Below, piece by piece: positions 1 through 7,960 of a DNA stretch of 64,000 nt. Made by a program: the position numbers and the translations under genes. The DNA is from JANOSH01 sp031415695 (GTDB lineage: Bacteria > Actinomycetota > Acidimicrobiia > Acidimicrobiales > Ilumatobacteraceae). Below the pieces are notes generated by a model, which saw only the letters and a list, made by a program, of their open reading frames with translations, did no database searches and was not told the origin of the DNA. The stretch's first letter is position 1; each line of letters starts with the position of its first letter. The stretch covers positions 40,045 through 104,044 of the forward strand of contig JANOSH010000050.1 of the NCBI GenBank assembly GCA_031415695.1, given 5' to 3'.

Positions 1-171
1 CTGTTGGCCGAGTCGAACGATGAGCCGGCGGTTCTTCGAGCCAATGTCACGTCGCCGGGGGGCACAACCGCGGCTGGGCTTCGCGAGCTCGAGCGGGGCA
101 GCGTACGGGCCTCTTTCATCGACGCCGTGGCCTCGGCGACGGCTCGAAGTCGCGAACTCGGGGCCAGTTGA
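1..171 (+). CDS. proC: Pyrroline-5-carboxylate reductase, C-terminal end (partial)
   Basis: Frame 1 is open from the first base to a TGA at 169-171 and encodes the last 56 residues of a protein. It contains the segment VTSPGGTTAAGLREL followed by a helical stretch ending SRELGAS. This is the conserved C-terminal helical dimerisation domain of pyrroline-5-carboxylate reductase, which makes proline from P5C with NAD(P)H in the cytoplasm. The Rossmann domain lies outside the window. The assignment rests on the well conserved TSPGGTT motif and is quite safe for such a short fragment. Confidence 0.85.
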   Translation: MLAESNDEPAVLRANVTSPGGTTAAGLRELERGSVRASFIDAVASATARSRELGAS

Positions 172-205
172 TACGGCCGTTCGCAGGATCTTGACGAAGT
201 GACAC

Positions 206-234
206 TTTTCACGGCGTGTCATGTGGCCTACTAT
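206..234 (+). promoter_or_regulatory. Candidate promoter for a short RNA downstream of proC
   Basis: TTTTCA (206-211) and TACTAT (229-234) are separated by 17 nt, a plausible -35/-10 pair with a weak -35. Transcription would start near 241, just before a GAGA-loop hairpin, and stop at the terminator-like hairpin ending about 344. This is inference from spacing only. Confidence 0.35.
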
Positions 235-240
235 GTCGAG

Positions 241-344
241 ACGGCCGGAGGAGACTCCGGGCAACGAAGCAGGGTTCGCGCTGGCAACGGCTGCGTCCAG
301 AGTTGGTGTCGTCGGGGGGTCGACACCAACTCTGCTTCCGTTTT
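241..344 (+). ncRNA. Candidate structured small RNA, about 100 nt
   Basis: No good reading frame fills the proC to SAM-hydrolase gap. It holds a perfect 6-bp hairpin with a GAGA (GNRA-type) loop (245-260), then a conserved-looking stretch, then a 14-bp perfect hairpin with a 9-nt G-rich loop (298-334) followed by a T-rich run. The segment GGAGGAGACTCCGGGC and the following AGCAGGGT resemble the CRI and CRII boxes of bacterial RNase P RNA. The rest of RNase P (P1-P3, the CRIV and CRV boxes) is not visible, so it is not a complete rnpB. It may be an sRNA, a leader of the next gene, or just the proC terminator region. Confidence 0.35.
298..344 (+). terminator. Hairpin terminator after proC or the candidate sRNA
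   Basis: A 14-bp perfect inverted repeat (298-311 with 321-334) around a 9-nt loop is followed by CTTCCGTTTT. The stem is long and stable and the T-rich tail is short, consistent with an intrinsic terminator reading rightward. Confidence 0.6.
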
Positions 345-378
345 GGCCACGTGTAGGACCAGTTCACAGTGAGCGAAG

Positions 379-384
379 TAGGGT
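379..384 (+). promoter_or_regulatory. Leaderless-type -10 box (TAGGGT) for the SAM hydrolase gene
   Basis: TAGGGT ends 6 nt before the GTG at 391. With normal -10 to +1 spacing the transcript would begin at or next to the start codon, and there is no Shine-Dalgarno sequence. The same arrangement recurs before about a dozen genes in the window. Confidence 0.45.
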
Positions 385-390
385 TCATTC

Positions 391-1266
391 GTGGGCCGTC
401 GCTATGAAACCGTGAGTTTTCTCACCGATTACGGGCTGATCGACGAGTTCGTGGGTGTTGTGAAGTCGGTTATTCGTGATCTGGCGCCCCACGTTGTCGT
501 CGTCGACATCAGCCACGACATCCCTCCTTTCGATGTTCGTGCCGGCGCGCTTACCCTGGCGCGGTCCGTCCAATACATGGCTACCGGCGTGGTGTTGGCG
601 GTGGTCGACCCGGGCGTAGGAACGAGCCGTAGGGCCATCGCCATCGAAGTAGCCGGTGGAAATGGTGTTTTTATCGGTCCCGACAATGGACTCCTTGCGG
701 GTGGCGTCGCTATCGCTGGTGGTGCCGAACGAGCGGTCGAGCTCACGAACGAGTCGTATCATCTAGCGGCGCCAGGGGCAACATTCGCCGGGCGCGATGT
801 CTTTGCTCCGGTTACAGCTCATCTGTCCAACGGCGTCGATTTGGCCGAATTTGGCAACCTGGTGTCCGCCGACGAATTGCTCCCCGGCGTTGTTCCGCTG
901 CCACGGCCGGGCGAGACGGGCAGTCTCATCACCGAGGTCATGTGGGTCGATCGGTTTGGTAACGCTCAGTTGAACGTCGGTCTCGACGATTTGGAATCGT
1001 GGGGCCAGCGAATCCAGATGCGCTGGGGGAATGCCGATGTTCGATCCGCACGCAAAGTTCGTGCCTATGGCGAGCTTGGTGACGGCGAACTTGGTTTAGT
1101 GCTCGACAGCTACGGCATGTTCTCGGTAAGCCTTAACCGTTCTGCCGCTGCGGCCGAGTTGAGTATGGCCGTCGGTACCGAGGTCACCCTGTTCGATCTG
1201 GGGTCCACGGTTACTACCCCGCCAGCTACCCCGGTGGCGTTGGGCCGTCGGCCCGAGCGGGCGTAA
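391..1266 (+). CDS. S-adenosyl-L-methionine hydrolase (adenosine-forming), DUF62 family
   Basis: A 291-aa protein of the SAM hydroxide adenosyltransferase / chlorinase-fluorinase fold, which hydrolyses SAM to adenosine and methionine with water as nucleophile. Family landmarks are SFLTDYG near the N-terminus (residues 9-15), DISHDIPPFDVRAGALTLAR, VDPGVGTSR, FIGPDNGLL and FAGRDVFAP, in the expected order. The halogenases of this family carry a halide-binding loop and are rare, so hydrolase is the default call. The GTG start at 391 is favoured because it lies 6 nt after a TAGGGT box and no ribosome site is present. The gene stands alone between proC and a tiny membrane-peptide gene 10 nt downstream. 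Physiological role unknown; SAM or methionine salvage is the usual suggestion. Confidence 0.85.
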   Translation: MGRRYETVSFLTDYGLIDEFVGVVKSVIRDLAPHVVVVDISHDIPPFDVRAGALTLARSVQYMATGVVLAVVDPGVGTSRRAIAIEVAGGNGVFIGPDNGLLAGGVAIAGGAERAVELTNESYHLAAPGATFAGRDVFAPVTAHLSNGVDLAEFGNLVSADELLPGVVPLPRPGETGSLITEVMWVDRFGNAQLNVGLDDLESWGQRIQMRWGNADVRSARKVRAYGELGDGELGLVLDSYGMFSVSLNRSAAAAELSMAVGTEVTLFDLGSTVTTPPATPVALGRRPERA

Positions 1267-1276
1267 TGTTGTTGCC

Positions 1277-1363
1277 ATGAGACCGGCGACCACTCTTGCC
1301 CTCGTGTTGCTCCTGGGCGTAATTCTCGCCGCTGGGGTTGTTTCGTTGTTCCTTGCGGGCTGA
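1277..1363 (+). CDS. 28-aa single-span membrane peptide (hypothetical)
   Basis: ATG at 1277 to TGA at 1361-1363 encodes MRPATTLALVLLLGVILAAG followed by VVSLFLAG. It is one continuous hydrophobic helix with a single Arg at the N-terminus, which predicts a cytoplasmic N-terminus. It starts 10 nt after the SAM hydrolase stop and is probably co-transcribed. The codons look like those of neighbouring genes. Its short length means it would be skipped by ordinary gene callers. No function can be assigned. Confidence 0.45.
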   Translation: MRPATTLALVLLLGVILAAGVVSLFLAG

Positions 1364-1400
1364 CCCCCGCCCGCCGCCAACCCATACCGGACTAAAAATG

Positions 1401-1444
1401 ACTTCGGAGCCGACTTTCCTGGTGGGGAAAGTGGGCTCCGAAGT
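1401..1444. terminator. Long bidirectional hairpin between convergent genes
   Basis: Eighteen base pairs with one G-G mismatch (1401-1419 paired with 1426-1444) enclose a 6-nt loop. It sits between rightward genes ending at 1363 and the leftward ogt gene ending at 1631. There is no T tract on either side, which fits the T-less (I-shaped) terminators described in actinobacteria. Termination is inferred. Confidence 0.55.
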
Positions 1445-1630
1445 GTGCGAGAAACTCGGGTGTTGGTTAGAGGTAACGCATGTCCGCTCCTTGAGGTTGA
1501 GGCTTTGAAGTTCTTCGAAGAAGCAAGCTCGTCGGTACTTCTTCAGCATGCGCTCTGGAACGGAGGACTGCAATGTCATTTTGCGGACATGTCTTGAAGT
1601 GGACACAACAAAGCTGGGCTTTCCCAAACG
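1445..1630. other. Intergenic region with no recognisable gene
   Basis: Between the convergent hairpin and the end of ogt I see no credible coding frame, tRNA or repeat. Together with the hairpin it makes a 267-nt non-coding gap. Confidence 0.5.
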
Positions 1631-2116
1631 TTACGCAGACGGACTTGACGCAAGTTCATGCGCAAGAAGCCACTGTTTTGCAGGCAATCCGCCGGCAAAG
1701 CCCGTGAGGCTGCCGCTGGTGCCGACAACCCGATGGCACGGCACGACAATCGACACCGGGTTGCGGCCAACGGCCGCGCCAACCGCACGGCTCGCCGTGG
1801 GGCGACCAATGTCGCTGGCAAGTTCGCCGTAGCTCACGGTCGTGCCGTATCGAATCGTGCCGAGCGCGTTCCAGACCGCAAGCTGGAACGGCGTACCGAC
1901 CAGATCGAGCGGAAGGTCGAAGTCGTGGCGGGTCCCGGCGACATAGTCGTCGAGTTGTGCAACCGTTTCTTGCAACACTGGATGGCTCAACCCGACACTC
2001 GGGGGCAGCTTCACTCGGTTTGGTCGGTCATTCGGCCACAAGATGGCACGAAGTCCGCTGTCGGACGCCACAATGGTCAGAAGGCCGAACGGGGTGTCGT
2101 GAGTCAGTTGATACAT
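1631..2116 (-). CDS. ogt: Methylated-DNA--protein-cysteine S-methyltransferase
   Basis: A 161-aa protein that repairs O6-alkylguanine by irreversible transfer of the alkyl group to its active-site cysteine. The signature VPCHRVVGTSGSLTGFAGG is intact and contains the acceptor Cys; the wing and helix-turn-helix region (YGTTVSYGELASDIGRPTASRAVGAAVGRNP) precedes it. The ATG at 2116 is chosen over the upstream one at 2146 because GGAGG lies 4 nt before it. It overlaps the end of the Ada-AlkA gene by 13 bp, so the two repair genes are translationally linked and form an alkylation-damage operon read leftward. Confidence 0.92.
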   Translation of the reverse strand: MYQLTHDTPFGLLTIVASDSGLRAILWPNDRPNRVKLPPSVGLSHPVLQETVAQLDDYVAGTRHDFDLPLDLVGTPFQLAVWNALGTIRYGTTVSYGELASDIGRPTASRAVGAAVGRNPVSIVVPCHRVVGTSGSLTGFAGGLPAKQWLLAHELASSPSA

Positions 2117-3576
2117 GGGTCCTCCACGGGGGAAAGGCTGTTCCAAAGATGGGCAAGGGCATAGCTACGCCACGGCCGCCAGGTCTCGGAACGGGCCGCG
2201 GCCGAACGGGGGTCGCCGGGCAAGCCGAGTCGAACGAGTGCGTGTCGAACCCCGAGGTCGGTTGGCAAGAACACGTCGGGGTCCGACACCGCTCTCATGA
2301 CGATGTACCCGGCGGTCCAGGGACCGATGCCGGGCAGCGCGGTGAGCTTGGCCGACAGTTCGGCGCGGTCCTGGCCGGGGTCAATCGTCATCGAGCCATC
2401 AGCAAGGTGCCGACATAGTGTCAGAAGCGTGGCTCGACGGCTCGTCGGCATCGGCAACAGCGCGGGATCAAGTTCGGCGAGCGCTGCAGCGCTGGGAAAC
2501 TGATGGGTCAGCACTCCATCGGGGTCTGGAACTGCCAGCGGCGCTCCGCACATCGCGGTGAGCCGACCAGCGATAGTGCGTGCCGCTGCGACGGAGACCT
2601 GTTGACCGAGAACGGCACGCACCGCTAGCTCCGCGCCGTCCACATGGCCGGGGGCCCGAAGGCCAGGCGAGTAGTCGACGAGGGGTGCTAATGCGGGGTC
2701 GAGGCTGAGAGATTCACCAATTGAGATGGGATCGGCATCGAGGTCGAAGAGTCGGCGCAGCCGTTCAACCGCTGCGGTGAGGTCGCGCATATCATCGAGC
2801 ACCAACGAACAAGACACATGATCCACGCCTGGTCGCAGGGTCGCCGTAGCCCCACCAAACGGCAGTCGTAGGACCCGGCGATACGTTGACCTGTCGCACC
2901 ATTCCACGCCGGGTACGGCACGATGCGACAGGTATCGAAGCAGCGCGGTGGCGTGAAACGGCCCACGAAAAGGCAGCCGCAGATGGAGCACTCCGGGTGT
3001 TGTTTGAGGCGACTTGGAGGCGCGAAGGGCGGTGGGCGTGCTGGCGAACACGTCTCGAATGGTGTCGTTGAATTGCCGGATGCTGGAAAACCCCGCCGCG
3101 AAGGTCACATCGGTGAACGGCAACGACGTCGACTCGATCAGGATCCGGGCGGTTTGTGCCCGTTGGGCTCGGGCGAGTGCAATCGGGCCGACTCCGAGTT
3201 CAACGGTAAGGACCCGGGTGACGTGGCGTTCGCTGTAGCCGAGGTGACTCGCAAGCCCGTGAACGCCGGATCGGTCAACAATGCCGTCGGCAATCAGTCG
3301 CATTGCTCTGCCGACAAGGTCGCCTCGCATGTTCCATTCCGGCGAGCCAGGTGAGGCGTCGGGCCGACAGCGTTTGCAGGCTCGGTATCCGGCCTGTTGG
3401 GCCGCCGCGGATGTTGGCAGGAACGACACGTTCTGACGCTTCGGCGTGGTTGCTGGACAACTTGGTCGACAGTAGATGCCGGTGGTCGACACCGCGGTGA
3501 CGAAACAGCCGTCGAAACGAGAGTCGCGCCCGAGCACGGTGCGGTAACAGGTTTCATGGTCGAGTACGACAGGCAC
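2104..3576 (-). CDS. alkA: Ada-AlkA fusion: adaptive-response regulator and 3-methyladenine DNA glycosylase
   Basis: About 490 aa in three parts. The N-terminal Ada zinc domain has the four-cysteine pattern IYCRPSC ... ACKRC, in which one Cys accepts methyl groups from phosphotriesters. An AraC-type double helix-turn-helix follows (LASHLGYSERHVTRVL and VTFAAGFSSIRQFNDTIRDVF). The C-terminal half is an AlkA glycosylase with the helix-hairpin-helix LPGIGPWTAGYI and catalytic Asp in PTDLGVRHAL. The GTG at 3576 is chosen because it sits downstream of a GGAG and gives the N-terminus typical of mycobacterial Ada-AlkA; frames further upstream run into the divergent synthetase gene. The methylated protein probably activates its own operon with ogt. 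GTG at 3594 is an alternative start. Confidence 0.9.
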   Translation of the reverse strand: MPVVLDHETCYRTVLGRDSRFDGCFVTAVSTTGIYCRPSCPATTPKRQNVSFLPTSAAAQQAGYRACKRCRPDASPGSPEWNMRGDLVGRAMRLIADGIVDRSGVHGLASHLGYSERHVTRVLTVELGVGPIALARAQRAQTARILIESTSLPFTDVTFAAGFSSIRQFNDTIRDVFASTPTALRASKSPQTTPGVLHLRLPFRGPFHATALLRYLSHRAVPGVEWCDRSTYRRVLRLPFGGATATLRPGVDHVSCSLVLDDMRDLTAAVERLRRLFDLDADPISIGESLSLDPALAPLVDYSPGLRAPGHVDGAELAVRAVLGQQVSVAAARTIAGRLTAMCGAPLAVPDPDGVLTHQFPSAAALAELDPALLPMPTSRRATLLTLCRHLADGSMTIDPGQDRAELSAKLTALPGIGPWTAGYIVMRAVSDPDVFLPTDLGVRHALVRLGLPGDPRSAAARSETWRPWRSYALAHLWNSLSPVEDPCIN

Positions 3577-3650
3577 ACCAGCATCTTGCTCCACCGCAAG
3601 CGACGGTACTAGCGGAAAACAGACATCACGCAGAACATCGTTGGCGTCGT

Positions 3651-3656
3651 TACGAT
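3651..3656 (+). promoter_or_regulatory. Leaderless-type -10 box (TACGAT) for the acyl-CoA synthetase gene
   Basis: TACGAT ends 7 nt before the GTG at 3664 and 4 nt before the alternative GTG at 3661. No Shine-Dalgarno is visible. The spacing favours 3664 as the start. Confidence 0.4.
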
Positions 3657-3663
3657 TGGGGTG

Positions 3664-5097
3664 GTGAACCTCGCGTCGATCATTGAAGTGCACAACGCCG
3701 AATCGCCAGCGCTTGTGTGCGGTGATGCACGCGTCTCGTATGGCGAACTTCGGCAACGAACCGCTCGGGTTCGCGGGGGACTGGTTGCGTCTGGCGTTGG
3801 TCGAGGCGATCGGGTGGCGTTCGCTGGTGAGAACTCCATCGACATGATCGTTGCCTACCTTGCCATCGTTGGTGTTGGTGCGGTTGCGGTGCCGCTGAGC
3901 CCGATCAACCCCACGACGGTCATCGAGCACGAACTAGCTGCCGTTGGTGCTGGAATGCTTGTTGTCGGTTCAGGGACTTCTATCGACATTTCCGTTCCCA
4001 CGGTCGCAATTGTTGAAATTCGCGACCTTGACCACGGAGACGCTCCAATTGTCGATTGTGCTGCGGATGATCTTGCCGTGCTGCTGTTTACCAGTGGCAC
4101 CGCAGGGGCCCCCAAGGCGGCCATGTTGTCGCACGGCAATCTGTTGTCGAACCAACAGCAAACCCAGAGTGGCCCCGAGCCCCTGCTTGTGTCCGATGTC
4201 GTGCTCGGCGTACTACCGCTCGACCACATCTTTGGGCTCAATGTCATGCTGGGAATCACGCTGGCGGCCGGAGCATCGCTAGTTATTGTGCCTCGCTTCG
4301 AGGCGGTCGCCACCGCGGCAACGGTGGCTCGCAATCAAGTGACCGTCATTTCGGGCGTACCCGCAATGTGGGCGCAGTTTGTGGCCAACGAGTCCATTCC
4401 TGCCGATTCGTTTTCGAGCGTGCGGTTCGGCTTTAGCGGCGCGGCACCATTGCCCAATGAATTGGTTGTCGCAATGCGCGAGCGATTCGACGTCACATTG
4501 TCCGAGGGCTATGGCCTCACCGAGGCATCGCCAGTCGTGACGACTTCAGCCGGGCAGGTGGCGGTGCCTGGCTCAGTCGGTCGTGTCGTGCCCGGTGTCG
4601 AGGTTCGTCTCGTCGACGACGAGGGAAGCGATGTGCTCGACGGTGACCCCGGCGAGGTGTGGGTGCGAGGTCCAAACGTTTTTCTTGGTTACTGGAACGA
4701 TGCCGAGGCAACCAGTCGTGTACTCACGATCGACGGGTGGTTACGTACCGGCGACATCGCAACGGTCGACGACAGCGGCCGCCTGTATCTGGTCAACCGT
4801 TCGAAAGACCTCATCATCGTGTCCGGCTTCAATGTTTTTCCGGCCGAAGTAGAACAGGTACTCGCCACCCACCCAACAGTGGCCGAAAGTGCGGTCGTTG
4901 GTATCGCGCACTCCACAACTGGCGAAGCCGTAAAGGCTTATGTTGTGCTCAACGAGGGAGCCCTACTTGATCCAGCCGACCTTGTGGCCCACTGCCGAAA
5001 ACAGCTCGCTCGATATAAGTGCCCATCGGAAATTGTGGCGATTGAAGAGCTACCAAAGGGCGCGGGTGGCAAGGTCCTTCGCCGACTCCTTCGCTGA
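3664..5097 (+). CDS. AMP-dependent acyl-CoA synthetase / ligase
   Basis: A 477-aa member of the ANL adenylating superfamily, which activates a carboxylic acid with ATP and loads it on CoA. Core motifs are present: the P-loop-like LLFTSGTAGAPKAAMLSH, the aromatic/adenylate motif GYGLTEASP, the hinge and ATP motif GWLRTGDIATVDDSGRLYLV, NRSKDLIIVSGFNVFPAEVE, and the C-terminal catalytic lysine in LPKGAGGKVLRR. It resembles FadD-type medium/long-chain enzymes, but the substrate cannot be read from sequence. It is shorter than long FadD proteins (about 550 aa). The start lies just after a TACGAT box. Its 3' end overlaps the convergent membrane-protein gene by 48 bp. Confidence 0.88.
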   Translation: MNLASIIEVHNAESPALVCGDARVSYGELRQRTARVRGGLVASGVGRGDRVAFAGENSIDMIVAYLAIVGVGAVAVPLSPINPTTVIEHELAAVGAGMLVVGSGTSIDISVPTVAIVEIRDLDHGDAPIVDCAADDLAVLLFTSGTAGAPKAAMLSHGNLLSNQQQTQSGPEPLLVSDVVLGVLPLDHIFGLNVMLGITLAAGASLVIVPRFEAVATAATVARNQVTVISGVPAMWAQFVANESIPADSFSSVRFGFSGAAPLPNELVVAMRERFDVTLSEGYGLTEASPVVTTSAGQVAVPGSVGRVVPGVEVRLVDDEGSDVLDGDPGEVWVRGPNVFLGYWNDAEATSRVLTIDGWLRTGDIATVDDSGRLYLVNRSKDLIIVSGFNVFPAEVEQVLATHPTVAESAVVGIAHSTTGEAVKAYVVLNEGALLDPADLVAHCRKQLARYKCPSEIVAIEELPKGAGGKVLRRLLR

Positions 5098-5814
5098 TCG
5101 CACACGCGGTGGCGATGAGCCTCCAGCGGTGATGAATCCAGCAAAAAGTACCATCACGCCCACCGCCAGCGTCACCTCGAACGACTTCAATTCGCCGAGG
5201 CGGGCCGAAAGCGCGCCTGACGACGACAGAATCAGCGTTCCAAGTGCAATAAGGCCATTGCCGCCAGCCAGTCGCGCTGGATGACGAACGTGGCCCGACG
5301 CCTGCCCACGTGTGCGTCCTCGAAGGACGCGCCAAATAGACCAAACAGCGAGCCCGATCACTGCGGTTGCCGAGACCCCCGAACCAACGGCAACGATGAC
5401 CCGAGGGAGCACGCCAAACAGTTCGCGCCCTGCGGGTAGACCGTCTGGAGGCACATCGCCTCGAATCGCCGACGACCCAATCACCCCGGTCGCCCACGCA
5501 CTGAGCATGGCCAGCACATAAGCAATTCGCCGACCGGTGTGGGGGCCCAGGATAAGGGCCAAGGACCCGGCCGCTAGCCACGGCACGTTGAGCGCGCCTC
5601 CGACGAGGTAGAACATTCGAAATGACGTGCCCGACCACCCGCGGCTCGTTCCCCATGCGAACGCTCCAGATGCAACCGTGAACAGCCACAGCGACACGGC
5701 CCAGCAGCCGTCGTGCAGGGCACGCCGTGCCAGCCAACGCTCGCTGATGGCGCACGCGAATGCCGCGGCGACGAGCGTTGCGAGCGCAGCGATAGCCCCT
5801 GTAGAAGTAGCCAT
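5050..5814 (-). CDS. Conserved multi-pass membrane protein, function unknown
   Basis: A 254-aa protein with about six to seven hydrophobic helices, for example AIAALATLVAAAFACAI at the N-terminus, then WAVSLWLFTVASGAFAWG, YLVGGALNVPWLAAGSLALIL and VTLAVGVMVLFAGFITAGG. The segment GALNVPWLAAGSL is a pattern I associate with an uncharacterised actinobacterial membrane family. No catalytic motif is visible. The ATG at 5814 is chosen because TAGATT lies 8 nt upstream, a leaderless arrangement. It is divergent from rex and shares a short promoter region with it. The 3' end overlaps the acyl-CoA synthetase gene. Confidence 0.65.
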   Translation of the reverse strand: MATSTGAIAALATLVAAAFACAISERWLARRALHDGCWAVSLWLFTVASGAFAWGTSRGWSGTSFRMFYLVGGALNVPWLAAGSLALILGPHTGRRIAYVLAMLSAWATGVIGSSAIRGDVPPDGLPAGRELFGVLPRVIVAVGSGVSATAVIGLAVWSIWRVLRGRTRGQASGHVRHPARLAGGNGLIALGTLILSSSGALSARLGELKSFEVTLAVGVMVLFAGFITAGGSSPPRVRSAKESAKDLATRALW

Positions 5815-5821
5815 GAGCCGA

Positions 5822-5828
5822 TAATCTA
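5822..5828. promoter_or_regulatory. Overlapping divergent -10 boxes between membrane protein and rex
   Basis: TAATCT (5822-5827, plus) would start an rtx-direction transcript toward rex near 5834, and TAGATT (5828-5823, minus) lies 8 nt from the ATG of the leftward membrane-protein gene. The two boxes share bases, so the promoters are probably mutually exclusive. Downstream on the plus strand, TTGTGCGCTTGTGCAC (5842-5857) contains repeats of the Rex half-site TTGTG but no good palindrome. Confidence 0.4.
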
Positions 5829-5917
5829 GCCAGGCGGGCATTTGTGCGCTTGTGCACGCGGTCGGTAAGTTGGGGATTGTGAACGGCGCCGAGAGTGCAA
5901 CCGCAGGAGTCGTGGCG

Positions 5918-6631
5918 GTGCAATCCGACGCTTTTGTAGCGCCGCGGCGCCGTATTCCCGAGGCCACCGTGGTTCGGTTGCCGGTGTATCTGCGATCCTT
6001 GTTTGAGCTTGCCAGCGATCAGATCACCAATGTGTCCAGCGAGCGACTCGCCGAACTCGCAGGTGTGAACGCCGCCAAAGTGCGCAAGGACCTGTCGTAC
6101 TTGGGCACTTACGGTACGCGCGGAGTCGGCTACGACGTCGACTACCTTCGATATCAGATCAATCGCGAGCTTGGCCTCAACCGGTTGTGGCCCGTCATTG
6201 TCGTCGGTGCCGGCAACCTTGGCCGTGCGTTGGCAAATTATGCCGGGTTCGACGATCAGGGCTATCCGGTGGCTGCTCTCGTCGACATAAACAAGGCGCT
6301 GGTCGGACAACGCTTCGGAGCGACCGTGGTGCGCGATGTCGAAGATCTCGATCTGCTCACCGGGCCGCGTGGACAATCCATCGGCATTATCGCAACACCC
6401 TCGGCCGGCGCCCAAGATGCGGCCGACCGGCTGGTGTTGGCTGGTGTGCAAAGCATTCTCAACTTTGCTCCTACCGTCATCTCGGTACCGACCGATGTTC
6501 ACGTTCGGAAAGTCGATCTAGCAGTTGAGCTGCAAATCCTCAGCTATTACCAACTCCGAACGGTTCACCCAAATGGACCACCCGACGATCGGCGAGTACC
6601 ACGGCCAAATGGTGCCGACCTTGCCTCGTAA
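5918..6631 (+). CDS. rex: Redox-sensing transcriptional repressor Rex
   Basis: About 237 aa. Rex senses the NADH/NAD+ ratio and represses respiratory genes when NADH is high. The winged-helix domain is recognised from RIPEATVVRLPVYLRSL, SSERLAELAGVNAAKVRKDLSYLG and the wing TRGVGYDVDYL. The Rossmann domain carries VIVVGAGNLGRALANYAGF, and the C-terminal swapped helix ends with VDLAVELQILSYYQ. The GTG at 5918 is preferred because AGGAG lies 8 nt upstream and gives a normal Rex N-terminus; GTG at 5852, 5879 and 5912 are in frame too. It leads a heme operon, an arrangement common in actinobacteria, and is a natural candidate regulator of the bc/complex I genes further on. Confidence 0.92.
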   Translation: MQSDAFVAPRRRIPEATVVRLPVYLRSLFELASDQITNVSSERLAELAGVNAAKVRKDLSYLGTYGTRGVGYDVDYLRYQINRELGLNRLWPVIVVGAGNLGRALANYAGFDDQGYPVAALVDINKALVGQRFGATVVRDVEDLDLLTGPRGQSIGIIATPSAGAQDAADRLVLAGVQSILNFAPTVISVPTDVHVRKVDLAVELQILSYYQLRTVHPNGPPDDRRVPRPNGADLAS

Positions 6632-6712
6632 CGTGTCCGGCTTGTCGATGTCGTCAGCGCGCGGCAGAATACAGGTGTCCGTACGTGTCGGCGATGGACG
6701 ATCGGAGCAGTT

Positions 6713-7960
6713 GTGTCGGTAGTCGTTATCGGCCTAAATCACCGCACCGCACCCATTGGGCTGCTGGAGCGTTTTGCTGTTCCTGCAGATCGCCTAGCCA
6801 AGGCTCTCGCCGACCTTGCACTTTGTCCGAATCTTTCCGAAGCCGTCGTGCTGTCAACGTGTAACCGGACCGAGGTGTATGCGGTTGCTGAACGCTTCCA
6901 CGGCGCGTATGGCGATATCCGAGACGTGCTGTGTGATCTTGGTGGCGTCGGCCCCGAAGCACTTACGGATCATTTGTATACCGAGCACGACGAGGGAGCG
7001 GTCAAGCACCTGTTCTGCGTAGCGGCCGGGCTCGAATCAAGCGTGCTCGGTGAAACCGAAATCCTCGGCCAGGTACGCACCGCATGGGAACGTGCACACG
7101 CCGAAGGTGCGAGCCGAAGCGTTCTCAACTTGTTGTTTCGTCATGCCGTCGAAGTTGGCAAGCGCGTACGAACCGACACCGGCATCAGTCGATCAACGTC
7201 GTCGGTCTCGCACGCTGCGGTCGAAATGGCCCGGGACTCACTCGGGTCGTTGGCCGACAAACAGGTTCTCGTAGTTGGTGCCGGCGAGATGGGCGAGGGC
7301 GTCGTTGTCGCCTTGGCGGCGTCAGGCGTCGGCGAGGTGCTCGTGGCTAACCGCACCAGTGAGCGAGCCGTTGCGCTCGCCGCACGGGTTGGTGGCTCAG
7401 CCGTACTCCTCGGCAGCGTGGCCGATGTGCTGTCCACTGCCGATTTGCTCCTCACGTCCACGGGTGCCGGCCTGGTTGTTACGACCGAGACCGTTCCCGA
7501 CCGCTCGAATCGTCCGTTGTTGATCATCGACATTGCGTTACCTCGCGACGTAGCCTCCGACGTCGGTGAGCTGCCAGGCGTCACGCTGCTCGACCTCGAC
7601 CACCTCCGTCGGTGGGCCGAACGAGGTCAGGCCGAACGCCAGGGAGAGGTCGCCGCAGTTCGTGGCATCATCGACGTAGAACTTGTCCGGTACGGCGATG
7701 CTGCCTTGGCCCGCCAAGTCGCCCCCCTTATCGCTGAGTTGCACGACACTGCCGAGGGCATTCGTCGCTCCGAGATCGAACGGGCCAGTCGGCGTTTTAC
7801 CGATCTCACCGAACGCGAGCGCGAAGCGGTTGAGGCACTTACCCGGTCAATCGTGGCCAAGCTGTTACACCCACTCACGTCCCGATTGCGAGACGACGTC
7901 GGTAGTCCGCGTGGTGAACGAAACGCCGCTGCGCTGCGCGATTTGTACGATCTGCAATGA
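6713..7960 (+). CDS. hemA: Glutamyl-tRNA reductase
   Basis: A 415-aa NADPH enzyme that converts glutamyl-tRNA to glutamate-1-semialdehyde, the first committed step of heme synthesis by the C5 route. Visible landmarks are GLNHRTAPIGLLERF (residues 7-21), the nucleophilic Cys50 in VVLSTCNRTEVY, GETEILGQVR, FRHAVEVGKRVRTDTGIS, and the NADPH loop VLVVGAGEMGEG near residue 190. A C-terminal helical dimerisation domain ends with KLLHPLTSRLRD. The GTG start has GGAG six bases upstream. The gene overlaps hemD by ATGA. Feedback control by heme is known for other hemA proteins but not visible here. Confidence 0.95.
   Translation: MSVVVIGLNHRTAPIGLLERFAVPADRLAKALADLALCPNLSEAVVLSTCNRTEVYAVAERFHGAYGDIRDVLCDLGGVGPEALTDHLYTEHDEGAVKHLFCVAAGLESSVLGETEILGQVRTAWERAHAEGASRSVLNLLFRHAVEVGKRVRTDTGISRSTSSVSHAAVEMARDSLGSLADKQVLVVGAGEMGEGVVVALAASGVGEVLVANRTSERAVALAARVGGSAVLLGSVADVLSTADLLLTSTGAGLVVTTETVPDRSNRPLLIIDIALPRDVASDVGELPGVTLLDLDHLRRWAERGQAERQGEVAAVRGIIDVELVRYGDAALARQVAPLIAELHDTAEGIRRSEIERASRRFTDLTEREREAVEALTRSIVAKLLHPLTSRLRDDVGSPRGERNAAALRDLYDLQ

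Noticed and set aside
298..334. 6C-type actinobacterial RNA on the minus strand (loop with six C)
   Set aside because: Only one hairpin with a C-rich loop is present; the 6C RNA needs two, and the T-rich tail fits a plus-strand terminator.
241..344. Complete RNase P RNA gene
   Set aside because: CRI/CRII-like words are present but CRIV, CRV and the closing P1 helix are not seen before the next gene starts.
3577..3930. Longer N-terminus for Ada-AlkA
   Set aside because: It would run through the divergent acyl-CoA synthetase gene and its residues do not resemble Ada proteins.
5842..5857. Perfect Rex operator upstream of rex
   Set aside because: TTGTG words occur but not as the inverted TTGTGAA-N4-TTCACAA pattern.
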